A stretch of 64,000 nt of DNA from Tanytarsus gracilentus (Eukaryota > Arthropoda > Insecta > Diptera > Chironomidae): positions 1,612,001-1,676,000 of the forward strand of contig JAXRKN010000040.1 in NCBI GenBank assembly GCA_038502055.1, in the 5' to 3' direction. The position numbers were made by a program, and so were the translations under genes. The first letter of the stretch is position 1, and each line of letters starts with the position of its first letter. The notes under the pieces were generated by a model. It saw nothing but the letters and a program-made list of their open reading frames with translations. It searched no databases and was not told where the DNA came from. This document shows positions 32,401 to 45,826 of the stretch, piece by piece.

Positions 32401-33093
32401 GCATCATTTCCATTTTTTGGCGTAAAAGCACTTTTATTGGATGAGGGTGGCAAAGAGATTCAAGGCGAGGGTGAAGGTTATTTGGTTTTCTCGCAACCGT
32501 GGCCGAGTATGATGCGAACTGTTTACAATGACCATCCACGTTTCGAATCGACGTATTTTAGCAAATTTCCAGGATATTATTGCACAGGTGACGGTGCACG
32601 ACGTGATTCTGATGGCTTTTTGTGGATAACTGGACGTGTTGACGACATGTTGAATGTTAGTGGTCACTTGATGAGTACTGCTGAGGTAGAAGCTGTCCTT
32701 ACCGAACATCCACGTGTGATTGAATCAGCTGTCGTTTCACGTCCACATCCAGTTAAGGGTGAATGTCTCTATTGTTTCATTACACCAAATCAAAATGAAA
32801 CTTTCGATAAAGAAATGATCAATGAGCTCAAAGTTCTTGTTCGTGAGAGAATAGGTTAGTATACTTTATTTATTAAGTAAATTAATATTTCAATGATAAT
32901 AATTTAAGGACCCTTCGCACAACCTGATATCATTCAATTTGCACCAGGTCTCCCTAAAACAAGATCTGGTAAAATAATGAGACGAATCTTGAGAAAAATT
33001 GCTGCTGGAGATCGTGACGTAGGTGACACCTCGACACTCGCCGACGAACACATTGTGGAAATTTTATTCAACCATCGACCTAAAACAGCTTAA
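29424..33093 (+). CDS. AcCoAS: Acetyl-CoA synthetase (AMP-forming)
   Basis: Makes acetyl-CoA from acetate, ATP and CoA in cytosol and nucleus, feeding lipid synthesis and histone acetylation. Seven exons, join(29424..29734, 31109..31304, 31374..31916, 31971..32125, 32178..32293, 32351..32854, 32909..33093), 669 aa, similar to animal ACSS2. Domains in order: acetyl-CoA synthetase N-terminal segment (YEELYKESIEQPEKFW), AMP-binding domain with the P-loop-like YTSGSTGKPKGVLHT, WWHEEM, VDTFWQTETGG, hinge YYCTGDGARRDSDGF and ITGRVDDMLNVSGH, then the C-terminal lid with the acetylation-controlled lysine in LPKTRSGKIMRR. No targeting presequence, so the cytosolic form. Intron 1 is 1.37 kb; the others are short. 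Confidence 0.96.
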
Positions 33094-34582
33094 GATGTGA
33101 ATCGAAAACTCAGTAAAAAATCTTATTTTTTGACAAATTTCAGAATTTTATGATAGATGCATTTAATTTTTTTATGACACAATTTTAATAAATTTTTTCA
33201 ATGACTTTTGCATGATAAATGAAGCTTCCTAAATATATAAACTAAAATAGAATTTAAAATAAACTTCAGCTATAGAAAATAATTATTGAAATCACTCTGT
33301 TAGATTTTAAGATATATCAATAACCCACTTTCCTTACCCATAAACCAACCGACGGATGAATTTTTAAAAGACTGCAGTTTTCTGTTGAATTGGAAATTTT
33401 ATCAATCGGAGCTCATCTCTTATTTGTGATTGATTAAATTCAGTTTGGTGAAACAGCACAACATGCATAAAAAAGTTTATCATGCAAATTTCATTGATTA
33501 AATAAAAAAGTTGGCAGCTAAATAATTTTAAATTTAGAGCTGTCAACTCTGGAAGAAAATCAATATGTGAGGATGAGATATTTTAATATTTTGCCATTCC
33601 TCAATGCTTAAAGGACCTAAATTGATCCAAATGAATGAAAATAATGTATTGCTTTAATGGAGCTTTGTTGATTAATTTTACGCATATCAATCTAATTGAC
33701 AAAATGACTTTAATCATGGTTAAATACTAATAAAATTTTACTCGGCTAATCTCAAGTCTCAATGAAAATAATCAAAAGAAAAAAGGGAGCTTCAAGGTCG
33801 GGATACACTCTTAATGAAAATAGTTTTAAAATTTAATCTCAAAGGAAAATCTTTATGCGCCCTTAATTCAAACATATCATTCCATACTCTCTGCGGACTT
33901 TTCTCGGAGAATGGAACCAATAAAAAAATTGATGAGACATTTATTAAAAAGAAAAATAATATTTTAGAGCTATATATTACCGTTATATTTACATATATAT
34001 ATTCTCTAAATTTCAATCATGACCATCCTTTAAATTTAAAATCAGAAAAATGTTATACTAGATGATTGTGACTTACAATGTTTAAAAAACTTGTGAAAGA
34101 AAATAAAATGCATAATATTAAATGTTAAAATTCTATGTTGATGAAAAGAGTCGTGTCTGAATGATACAAGATTGTTGATGACTATGAAAGATTTAAAAAG
34201 TATCGGAGAATAAAAAGAAAATTGCAAAAAAAATTTTTCTTCTTATATTTTACTTTTTAGATCAATTTTATCAATTTATGAGCATTATAATGATTTTTAA
34301 TTAAAGAACAAATTTTTTAGTTTTTTTTTAATTTTTAAATGCACCAAAAAATTCATCGCTGCAGTTGAATAATTTTCGCAAGAGAAAAACGATAAAATTT
34401 TTTGCCATACACTCTTAAATTATTTAGTGTTTGTGTTGGGGTAGTCGGTCGCTGACACCTGTTGATATTTTATTTATATTTTAAGAAGCTAGCAACGCGA
34501 CATGGTTACGCGTTTCTATGGAAATCATTTTTGTTGTAAACAAAATTACTTTTTTAAATCATTTTTATAAGAATCTAAAAAA
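33094..34582. other. Intergenic region between acetyl-CoA synthetase and Cc2d2a
   Basis: 1.5 kb, AT-rich. Short ORFs on both strands lack any family mark. The right end carries the X-box-like site described separately; nothing else was recognised. Confidence 0.4.
34512..34525 (+). promoter_or_regulatory. X-box-like RFX site upstream of Cc2d2a
   Basis: GTTTCTATGGAAAT fits the RFX consensus RYYNYY-N(1-3)-RRNRAC at all positions but the last (T for C). It lies 57 nt before the Cc2d2a start codon. RFX factors control ciliary genes in animals and X-boxes lie close to their starts, so the position fits the gene's role. Confidence 0.5.
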
Positions 34583-37500
34583 ATGGTAAATGAAACTAAA
34601 ATCAAACAAAAAGAACGACAAAAAACCAAAAATGCAAAGAAAAAGCAGCCGCAACTTCAAGTTGTTACAAAGAAAGCAGAACCAAAAAAAGTTCAGAAAA
34701 TTAGTGAGAAATATTTGAAGGAGGAACTTCAGGTGGAAAAATCCATCAAGGAACACCTTAAAAATCAACCGATTGAAGAAGCTTACGAAAAACTTAAAAA
34801 AGCTGAAGTTGAATTCTTTTGTGATCCTTACTCGAATGTCCAACTTACACTTGATAAAGCAAAAAGCTCCGAAAGTGAAGAAAAAGATGAAGAAATTGAG
34901 GTTCACTCAACGCACTCAAATGAGTCATCACCAAACACTCACATGGCATCGACTTACATTGCACAGGAGCATGAAGAAGTTGTCAAGAAATTTGAACTCA
35001 CCAGAATTTCTTATGATGAAATGAAATTACTTTTCTATCCAAAAGATGAAAGAGTTTTTCGAGGTAAAAGATATTAAAAATATTTCAATAAAAATATTCA
35101 ATTTTTTTATTTTCTAGCTCTCAAAAATGATGAGGAGCGAAACATTTCAAAAAATAATTTCGATGATGGGATTTTTATTCACGATGCTCCGCCGATTAGG
35201 AAAATTTCTAATAAATTTCTTTTGCTCGATCGAATCCATGAAAGCGGTTCAACAGAATTTCTCGATGCGAACGGTGATTTGAGGAATTTAGAGAGATTGA
35301 TTGATGAAGATGTGTACAGGTTATGTTGCGAAAAAACTTTTACCCCAATTTATGTTCCTCCACAGCCAATGAATTTCGATCCGATTGATAAAATAATCAG
35401 CGAGAAAAAGTTTCTGAAAATTTTTATTGGAAATTTAAAGTTTGATCAGCATAAACTTTTCTCGAGTGAACATACCTTAGCGAGAACTGTGGAAAAGCTT
35501 CATGTTGAGTTTGAAAGAAGAAGAAATTTGAATGGCATTGAAACTTTGAGGAAAAAATTAATTAATTTGAGAGAGCTGAGGGAAGAAAATTTTCCAACTG
35601 TTCAAAATGACCAAAGAAGTGGAAAATCAATGAAAAACGAAGAAATTTCACTCATACAGCAAATAAAAAGTTCGAGACTAAAACTTCATGAGGAAGAACA
35701 ATACGATCATAAAATTATCACAGGTCTTTTGGAAAATTGGAAGTCCCTGAAGTCAATTAGGAAACAGCAAAACTATGCAAACACAAAAATTTCTCTAAAA
35801 ATTCAGAAAATTAATTCCGATGACATTAGCATGAAACAAGCACAACGACAACAAGAATATGATGCTGAACTGAATGAAATGATAGCGGAAGAATTTGAGA
35901 AATATAATAGTGCGAAAATAAAATACAAAGAATTTCTAAAAAATTCCAATGATCCTGAAAAAATAATTCATGAAAAGGAGAATGTAAAGAAACCGAAAAA
36001 ACCAGACATTGATAAAATTGTCTCGGAACTAAATGAAATTTACGATAAAATTCCTATAAATGATCCGGAGTTGAAAATAATACTTCTCTACAATGAGTCA
36101 ACGGATGAGAAATTCGCCTCAAAACCGAAGGAGAAGCTCAAAAAATTCAATCGAATTTCGTATCGAATTGAATTGGATGTTGATGGAGAGACGGTTGGAA
36201 GTACAAAGCAATGTCGACTGAACGAAGACTTTTCAATTTCCATTCAATCTGCTTTCATTCTCAAGCTGACAAAGCACTTGCCGGAAAAAATTAAGCTCAT
36301 GGTAAGCGTTTTATCGTCTTGAGGGATTTTTTTAATTTTGTTAATTGAAATGCAAAAGCTGTAATTGAAAAACTCTTTTAAAGGTTTATGAAATGAAATC
36401 TACAACTTGGAAGCTGACAGAAATTCTTTTGCCAATCCCGGAGGATGATGAAAATTTTTGTGACGCAGGTTATTAATTTAATTGTTCAGCTGTTTAATAA
36501 TTAATGAATATTTTTCAAATCAGACGAAATAGATTGCAATTTTTCCTCGAAGAGACTTCAACGAAGGCACTCGAGAACCAAATTTTCTGCAACACTGCGT
36601 CGAAGTAATAGTAGCAGAAAATTAATTAACACAACTGGAAATTTAACTGTAAAAATTGGATGGACAAACAACCAAGAAGATGATGGTGAACCTACTGAAA
36701 ATCAAAAACTTGTTAAAATAACAGAAACGAAAGGAAATGACGATTTACTCTCACAAACGACACTTCAAAAGTGGTTTGACCAAAAATTTTTAAACCCACT
36801 TGATCCTGACGCTCAGAATTTAGTTCAGCTCATATCGGAAAATAATCATGAAATTCAAAAAACAATTAAAAAGGAGGAAAATGAAACTGAATTATTTCGC
36901 TTTAATGAAGATGAGCTCGCATTTATGACCGAAGAAGAATTTAATTCAATTGAACGATTTCATCTTCTACGAGCACGTTACAACAGTGACTTGAGCTACA
37001 AAAATCGAAAATTAATTCCACAAGCCGATCGAGAGCTTGAACTTGACAAAGACAAAGACATTAATATTATTGATGAAACTTTGATTGCCGATCCAATCGA
37101 CTTGCAACGCTTTAAAGGACGAAAATATTTAAGAAAAGTCTACGATATCATCGAGAATCACTGTGAAAATTTAAATCGCGATAAAATGAATACAAATATT
37201 TTAATCGGTGACGAATTTCCAACTTTTTCTTCTTTATTTCTTGCTTTCCTCGAAATATTTGGTCCTAAACGACCCCTTAAACCCGTTCGTCGCGTTACAT
37301 CGTCACGTGCATCATGCAAAATTAATGAAATTTCAAGTTTTAATGTGGTCGTAAATGTTGTGAGAGCAATAAATGTTCCAATAAGAAGCGAAGAGCCAAC
37401 TTTGTCGTCATCGAGGAAGAGCAGTACATTTTCGGGCACACCTGGCACCTCAAAGTTCACACCATTCAGACACACCACCCTTCATCCTCATGTTTTTGTT

Positions 37501-39193
37501 GCAATCTCTCTCAAAGATCATCATCACACTTGCCGAACGTCTTCAGCGGAAGGTAAATGTATTTTTTATTAATTTACATTTTTTAAATAATTTAAATTTA
37601 GGAACAAATCCCATGTGGAATGAGCAATTGGCACTTCCTCTCAATGCAAACTCCGATGACACAAAAAGATGCCTCTCAATTGACTTGTACGATGAGGTTG
37701 TTGAGGATTTAATCGATAACGTTGCCGAAGTTTATCAAAGAATCACATGCAAGTGGTTGGGCAGTCTGAAAATTCCAATAATTAACATTTGCAGCAATCA
37801 GAGAATCGAGGGAACATTTGAACTTTCAGTGCCATCCGTTTTAATCGGATATACGAAAGCTAAGTTTTCACCCGCTGACCTCGGACATCATCAGCTTTCA
37901 ATTGCAATGGAAAACATGCCAGATTTATCACGTAAAACTTTCATCAATCTCTTCATTAGCTTGGAACCAAACGTAGAGGTTCCCGAATTGATTTCATCGG
38001 GCCTCGAATGCATCGAAGTAATTCATGTGGAACAGCACATAAAATTTTGGTTCGAACAATTGAAACTTGAATTTCCAGCTCGAACACAAAAATGGAATCC
38101 ACTTGTGACACTTTTGAGTGGAAAGCGAGCATGCATCACAAGACTTTTAAATCCATTGGCATTTCCATTCGAGAAGAATGAGACGACGGAGCAGCTGTTG
38201 AGGAGATTTATTTCCTTAATTCCCATTCAGAATGATGCATCGACATCGCATGGTAGTTGCACGGGATTGAATGGAGTATGGTTGTCAAATCATGTGAGTT
38301 GAGTGATTTATTAGAGCATTTGATTTTATAAGAAATCTATTTTCAGCATATTCTCGGACTAATGACCTCTTCGAGTAAAGATCTGGGAGTGCTTTTGACA
38401 TGCTATTATTTAGAACTTGGATGGCCCGCCTGGCTCATACTCGGATCGAGTACAACATGCGGCGAATCTTGCTTTGTGCTGATACGAGAGTCCAATGAAT
38501 TTTACATTGTTGATCCAACGAGTGGACGCAAGTATAGCAGCAAAGATATCTATTGTCCTCTCGTGAAATGCTATTGCCTTGTTAATCAGTATAATGTTTG
38601 GGCAAATGTGCAACGTGAGCAGAGAGTTTTCATTACACAATTTGATGTAAATCGAAGCTTTGACTGGCGACCGTTGTTCACGAAACTCGTTGATATACCA
38701 AGTGGAACTGTTCATGACACATCTTTTAAATTCGAGCGGTCATTGGACACACGCGATCTCCAAAGAACTATTCAGGCAAAGATTATAAAGAAAATTAATT
38801 CGTGGCGGTCTCATAAAAAGACTGTCTGGAATAGATTTGTAAGTGAAAATTTAAAAACTTTTCTCATGAAACTGGAAGATGATGTTTGCTTCGAAAATGA
38901 TTCTGATGAACATTCTGAAATGCTGAAAGCACTTTACATTAATCATAAGGTGAGATATTTAAAGGATATTCTTTTAATTTTTATTTTTAAATACTTTTCT
39001 ACAGGTTATCGGCTACTCGCTTAACTGCAAGTACACAAATCTTTCATCAATTGTAACTGAAATAAAAAATACTGGCATTCATCTCAATCTTGATAGTAAG
39101 GTTGAGTTTGCACTTAACGTTTACATCAAAGAATATACCAATAATGTGCTTTCAATTTGGATTTTTCTCATGTCACTTGTACCGAAAAATTAA
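34583..39193 (+). CDS. Cc2d2a: Coiled-coil and C2 domain protein 2A (ciliary transition zone)
   Basis: Component of the MKS module that forms the ciliary gate at the transition zone. Seven exons, join(34583..35063, 35118..36301, 36384..36468, 36524..37552, 37602..38293, 38347..38949, 39005..39193), 1420 aa, near the family's 1500-1600. The N-terminal half is Lys/Glu-rich coiled coil. The C2 domain spans about residues 850-1000 (FNVVVNVVRAINVPI, HPHVFVAISLKD, TNPMWNEQLALPL, KRCLSIDLYDEVVEDLI). The C-terminal transglutaminase-like region follows (GVWLSNHH, LLTCYYLELGWPAWLILG, FYIVDPTSGRKY). Expected use in an insect is limited to ciliated sensory neurons and sperm. The N-terminal start is the first ATG and the region is poorly conserved, so the true start could differ. 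Confidence 0.92.
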
Positions 39194-39797
39194 ATTATCA
39201 TAAACATAATCTTAAATAATAAATATTTTGGTTTTAAATTAGTTTTGCAAGTGAATATTTTTAGAATATGAAATAAATAAGAATGAAACATTGAAATTTT
39301 ATTAAAATCATAAAAATTATTTGGATTTTTTCAGTTTCAATGAGTTGAGCATAAATTTTTAAATTGAGTAAATATTTTTGAGTTCTTATTTTTTTACTAA
39401 AATATTGAGATTATTTTTCAGTTTTGTGCTCTATTGAAGCTTCGCAAGTTTTAGATTGTCACTAGATGAAGTTTTTATGTTTATTCTTTCAAGCATTTTA
39501 TTCCCTTTTCAAGCGATTGAATTTCAATAATCAAAAACAGTAAATAAAAATTACGTCATTATGTAGATGGCAATTATTAAAAAATATTTACAAAAAAAAT
39601 TATCACGAACATATTTTATAGAAATGGCAGTTGTATTTTCTCCGCTATAAGAAAGCATTCGAAGCTGCATGTAAAGATACTTTATGGTGAGCCTATATGC
39701 GATTAAGATTCTTCCTAAATTGTTAAAATTATTGTAAAGACTCGACATTAAAGTGCTTTGAGATCAAAAGACCATAAATTTTGAGATTGCACAATTT
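39194..39797. other. Convergent 3' region of Cc2d2a and Sulf1
   Basis: About 600 bp between the two stop codons. AT-rich with several AATAAA-type signals on both strands; no additional gene seen. Confidence 0.4.
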
Positions 39798-42700
39798 TTA
39801 CTTTTCGGACTCTCTTAACGTTGATCGGCGACTATTTTTTGTTGTTGTTCGAGAACTTTGGTGTTGGTTTTGTTGTTGCTCATACCATGCACGTCGTTTG
39901 CCATATCTGAATAAATTATTTAATGAATTTAAAGTATTTAAAATAAATTCACTCACTTATTCTGGCGTCTTCTGGATGAGTGTTGGTCTGCTGTATCATT
40001 TTCAACCATATGAACATTACCTGATTAATTGAAAAATTAAACTTTATGTAAAAAAATATTTTCTAAATTTACCGTGTCTTCTCTTTGGTGGTCTATAAGG
40101 AATGGCGTTGATATTGTTTGGCAAATCTTCCGATTCCTGTCCAACTTGTGGATGATTTTTTCTTGGCAAAATGCAACCTTTTCCTTTGCATCCCTTCATA
40201 TGCTCGAGCGTGTCATGAAGGAAAGATTTTTCCAACGCTGTCAAAGTTGGTACCATGTTTTGTGTCTCGAACGGATCTTTATAAAAAAAATTGTTAATTA
40301 AAATCCACAAAATTTTCTTCAATACCTTTTTTTAAATTATAAAATGTGATGAGTCCCGTTGTGAATTCACAATATAAATAGTTGTGAGTTTGATTGATTG
40401 TTCTTAAGCACGAGTAAGTGTTATTGTTTGCGTTCATGCAGAAACAAAATGATTTGTCATCCCACAACGGTTCTGTTTTCCAATGTTGAGCATCGTGACT
40501 GAAGCAGTTCATTTTTTCCGCAAGACATTCCTTTTCCATTTTTGCCTTCTTATGGCGCTTTTTCTCCTTTTTCTTTTGTCGCTCCTCTTTGAGTTTCTTT
40601 CTTGCATCCTTTGCAATTTCTCGCTCGAGAGAGGGTGAACTGTGGGGGATGGGAAACCTATGTTATATTTTAATACGATTGTTAAATTATTTTATTTGAT
40701 GCTTAATTCAAAACTCATTTATAATTAGCAGAAATTCATTGCAATCAACAGGAGTCACCTAACGAGGCAATTATTTCAAATGAGTTGATCATTCTATCAT
40801 TTTAATTGATATTCACCACGGGGATTAAATGAAATCAAAATGAAATAGTGGAAAACACTATAAAAAAGTTGTTAAATTATTTTTAAGTGCAGGTAAATTT
40901 GTGCTTGATGACTAATTAAATTTTTTAATTTATTCAAACTTAATTCTTACCTTTCAAATTTGGACGCACAATAGCATTCCGCTTGCATTGTATTTGTGCT
41001 GTTCAGTGAATGATTAACGTTATTTTCACTCAATAGGCTCTTTATCGGTTTTGTGGATGTTGTTGGTATTTCGGTCAGTGAAGACTCACTGGTGACTTCA
41101 TCGAATTTTGAAGAAGGTGAGAATTCACTCGAAGATAGAATATCGGTTGAGTCACTAGTGACTTGATCATAACTTTGCGATGTCGTGGACATGTCTTCAG
41201 TTTCAGTTGTTGCTGTGGAAGTTTTAGAAATTTTTGTTCGTAAACGTGTTCTCTGCAGTTGCTTTAAAGTTGTTGTTTCTTCAGTGACACTTTGAGGTGT
41301 GATCGATGATGAATTGAATGTTTCTTCATCTTCAGTTGTGCTACTAACGGAAAAAATATCATCTTCGTTTGCAGGTGTCGTTGTTGTTGTTGTTGTACTT
41401 GTAATAATCTTTGGCCTTTTTCTTCTCTCATTACCTTGATGACGGCGCTTTGACTGCAGTCTCTTTTGAGAGTTTTCTTCAAAATCAAATTCATCTGAAG
41501 ATTCTAGATTATCTTCAGTCGATGGCATGCCATATGCATCCTCAGTTGAAGTCACGTTGACTGGTCGATGTTCTCTTAAGTGCTTTTTAATATCTTTGAG
41601 ATTAGCAATTTTATCTTTAAGAACCTTGATTAACATATCAATTTGGATGCGAGACTGGCGCCATGCTTCCTCATTTTCATAGACAATAGTTGAACAATTG
41701 ACCTTTCCAGTTGACTCGACAAAGCACTGAACTGGACCTTTGGTATTGTTGAGATATTTTTTCTCGAGTGTCAATAGCACTGAATGTAGCTCGTCAATAG
41801 TCTGCGTGATATAATCAGCTTCACGTTTCTTTCTCGAGTGCTCTTCATTCGAGTGCGCAATGGAGTTTCGAATGTTATCGAGAACTTTATCCATTTGTAG
41901 TAAATTTATAAATTCAGGCGGAAGTTTTTCATTATAAATTTCATCGAATTCAATTTCTCTTTTATGACGTCCATTTCGATGTCGATGAGTGTCAAATCTT
42001 TTTTGTTTCTGTGGAAATACTTCGCGGTCACCTTTAATTTTTGTATAGACGAGACCATTGGGAGTGAAGCATGCACAATTTCTCTGACTCTGTTGAGCAC
42101 TTAGGTACTTGTTAATTTCCGCAAGATGATCTTGAACTTCCTTGTGAAATTTACATTTATGCTTTCTCCATCGACCCTCCTCATAGACACACTTCCACTT
42201 TTGTCCGGGTATGCAATCTTGTAAAAGTGATGATTCCGCACATTCAACGCTAAGTCGTGCGAGTTTCGACTGGTAATGTGGTGGAAGATTATTGTCATAA
42301 TTGTGATGATGTTCAGGGAGGTGATCTTTCAAAAAATAATGATATAATTTAATGTTACACATAAAATTGTTATATCTTACCCTCTCTATGTCTCCTCCTT
42401 TTTGGTTGATCCTTTTGCATATCACCATCATCAGTCTCTTCATCAAGATTTTCATCTACATCGTCCTCATCATCAATGTCATCCTCCTCAATTTCATGCG
42501 AACTAAAATCATGCTTGAGTTCTTCGAAAGTCGTTTTATTTTCAATCAACGTCAATTCCATTTTACTATTGTGTTCGCTCAGCATCTGACCATATTTTGC
42601 TGCAGCTGCTTTCGCACGTTGTTCGGCGAGCTGCTCGGGAGTTTCACGGCGTCCCGAGCTCTCAATTAGGAATGTATCTGGCCATTTGAACTTAATTGAA

Positions 42701-45700
42701 CGATGTCGATTATTAACAAGTGGAAGAATTGATTTGCCATCCATGTGCGGCGGAACCTGAACGCCTGCAATGTCCAAAAATGTCGGAGCGAGATCAATGT
42801 TCTGAACAATTTCTTCGACACTATTGAATCAATAAAAATAAATAAGAATTTTTCAAAGAATTTCTCTCTCAAATTGAACTCACAGACTTCCAGCTTCGAC
42901 ACCTGGACCCCTTAGAAGGAATGGCACTCGTACATCGAACTCAAATGGAAAGCTTTTTCCTTTAATCAAGCCAAACTGTCCGAGATGATAGCCATGATCG
43001 GATGTGTAGAAGATGTAAGTATTATCAAGCTCTCCAAGCTGTTTAAGCTCCTGATAAACCCTCTCCACGGCCACATCAACACTCTGCAATGTCTGAAGTC
43101 GTTTTGTCATTAGCACATCGGTGAATTTTCTGTGAATTGGCTCCATTTTCTTTGTCACTCTCAAAATCCACTGCTTATCGGGATTCGGTGCAAAATCATA
43201 TGAAGGCGTGCTGAAAAATTAAAAACTTTTTTATGACAGCTCAATAAAAATATTTTTCAAATTAAATTATTCTGAGACTCTTTTGATGACGTTTAAAATC
43301 AACAATCGGGAGCTTAAATCAATTAAGTTTTTTTTCTTGAGTTGAGTTTTACGAGCGGATTAATTTGTTTGCGGGGGATTTGATGAGATTTTTCAGTCTC
43401 ATTTAGTCATTATGAGACATCACGTCGGCAAGATTCTTTTTGACAAATTTTTTTATTTGAGTGTGATTTTTCGAAAGTTTAGTTCATTTAGAGTCTTTCA
43501 GTATTTATAGCATGTGACTCACGTGCGTAGATAAGCTACTGAAAAAACTCGATGATAGCATTAAAAAAGTTTTATGATGTCATGCAATTTTTTCATCTAT
43601 TCATTTTGAACAGAAATAATTTTTTAATAATTCCAAAAATATTGCAATATTTTTGAAATAACCGAATGTTCTTACTTAATTTTTATACTTTACTTCGAAA
43701 ATATTTCTCAGAATGTTTTATGTTCCTTTCCTACCAAAATAATCTTGGAGTCACATTAACTTAATTGAAAGCAAGTCAATCCATGCGGATGAGAAATTTG
43801 ATATTAAACCAGAAAGTTTTTCTTCTCAACATGATTTTTTAATCAGAAACGAAGAGTAATTGTAGATGATAATCATTGCGAGATTTTAATGTGTTTCCAT
43901 GTTTTTAATAGCAAAAATATCATAATTAAAAGTCTCCAACCTGTTTTTTGACTAGTTTTTACTACCTTGGAGTATGCAAAAAGGAGAAGTTGTTTGAAAC
44001 AGTTGCACAAGACATTGAGAGTGCTATCTTCTGACATAAATTACTGTTTTATTGCGATTTGAAAATTTTCAGATATAAACGAGTAAACATGCAGGCGACA
44101 GATGTAAATTCAGAGAGAAAAATACTCGAATGAAATATTACCGAGGAGTTTTAAAAGTGTAATTAGAGCATCAGAAATTTGTTTTAATTTTGACCTGCTA
44201 ATGAGGGTTATTTTGCAATTAAATTTAAATGTCTGCACGATACGATAATTTTTGTTGAGGACTGCATAGCTTGAGGGTCATTAAGGGACGAAATTGATTT
44301 TCCCCAAAGGGAATTGAAAAAAAATAAGCTTGTTGTGGATGATGCTACTTTGCATGTCGCTCACTCTCCATCTACATTTTAATCAAATTTGCATCAATTA
44401 TTTCGTTCATCATCATGTGTTTGTGCAGACAGGAATGTTTGAGTGGATCAATTGTTAATTTGAAAAATGCCAATTTTAAAATAAATATTTTTGCTCAAAA
44501 ATTTAATTTTGAGTCCCAAAATTTTAGATTAAATTTGCAAATTGCAATAAAAAAATATTATATTTTTAATTCTCTCCATCTGTCTGAGGAAATGTCATGT
44601 ATTGTTCACTCATCAAACTTTATCATGCTAACAAATTAAAATTTCTCTCTCTCTCCGGTCTCTTTTGTCTGCACTCGTATGATTTCAATCGTTCACTTGG
44701 GAAATTTGTTATGAAATCAAAAATATTTTCAGTGGATATAAGCATGAATTTAAATTGCTAATCAAATATAAGCCGGTGATGAATTATATATTAAGAACTT
44801 ACTGATGAGTTGTGACATTGAAGAACAGATGGCTGTATTGGGGTGCACTGTCCTCGGGACCGTGAGGCGATGGAAATGACCTGTGAGGAAATGAGTTTTA
44901 AAATAATCTGTCGAATAAATAAAAAATTCAGCAGCATTACATGGTCAACATTACAGGCTTGCGATGATTTTGTTGCTTTGATTGTCGCAGAAATGCAATT
45001 GAATCGTTCGCTATTAAATCCGGATAGTAGTCTTTAGCATAATCAAAGCCATGCTTAATTTTCTGACCATTCATATTAATACTGTAATTATAGTACTTTG
45101 AGTTCATAATTAAGCCTCCCCATTCACGCCATCCGGGTGGAATATATGATCCATTATATTTATTTAAATATTTCCCAAAATATCCAGTTCGATAGCCGGC
45201 ATTCGAGAGATATGTTGCAAATGAGCGGGTCTCGTGTGTCGCTTGCCATTGTGGACTCGAGCAATTGTCATTGTTGGTAAATACGTCATGATTATGAACT
45301 AGCATTCCTGCATATATTGAAAGTGGATTTATAAATTAAATATTGACATATTTACACCTTCATATATGAGTGCATAAGTGGGTTTGTTCAAAAAAATATA
45401 TATCTTTGTGTAATTAATTAAATTCTCACACTCACCAGTTAGTAAAGAGCTACGTGCTGGACAGCACATAGGGGTTGTGGTGTATGCATGACGAAATTCT
45501 GCACCAGCATCTCTCAAGAGTCTCAATGTGCGCGGCATAAAATTTAAAGAGCCAAGTTCCACATCCTGATCGTCAGTTAAGATTAAGATGATGTTTGGTT
45601 TACGTTCTTTGAGCGGAGATGGAATGAATGGACTGCGTATTGGACCCCCGTCGGCGTTTGTAAAAATTCCGGCATTTCCACTTTTCTTGACTCGTCCGCG

Positions 45701-45826
45701 ACTCCGCTGTTGCTGATGATTATTCGACTTATGATGACTAGCATCGTTAGCGTTAATTAATATCACAAAAAATATAAATAGTAGCACAGTCGCATTAAGC
45801 GTTGATGTCCACATTCTTATCTGCAT
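39798..45826 (-). CDS. Sulf1: Extracellular heparan sulfate 6-O-endosulfatase Sulf1
   Basis: Removes 6-O-sulfates from heparan sulfate at the cell surface and in Golgi, tuning Wnt, Hedgehog, BMP and FGF signalling. Ten exons, complement(39798..39906, 39957..40020, 40073..40276, 40326..40639, 40951..42325, 42381..42820, 42884..43210, 44803..44880, 44941..45307, 45436..45826), 1222 aa. Signal peptide at 10-27. Sulfatase domain: metal ligands in ILILTDDQDVELGS (D85, D86), formylglycine cysteine C121 in PMCCPARSSLLTG, GKYLNKYNGSYIPPG, SPHGPEDSAPQ, YTSDHGYHLGQFGL. The hydrophilic basic domain follows, with possible furin sites (SRKKRE, GRHKRE) and an unusually long Ser/Thr/Asp-rich insert (about residues 800-980). 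The C-terminal sulfatase-like region has CFCMNANNNTYSCL. All junctions are in frame. Upstream lies a 10.7-kb gene-free stretch. Confidence 0.95.

Noticed and set aside
34565..34906. Minus-strand 113-codon Phe-rich ORF
   Set aside because: It is the complement of the Lys-rich first exon of Cc2d2a.
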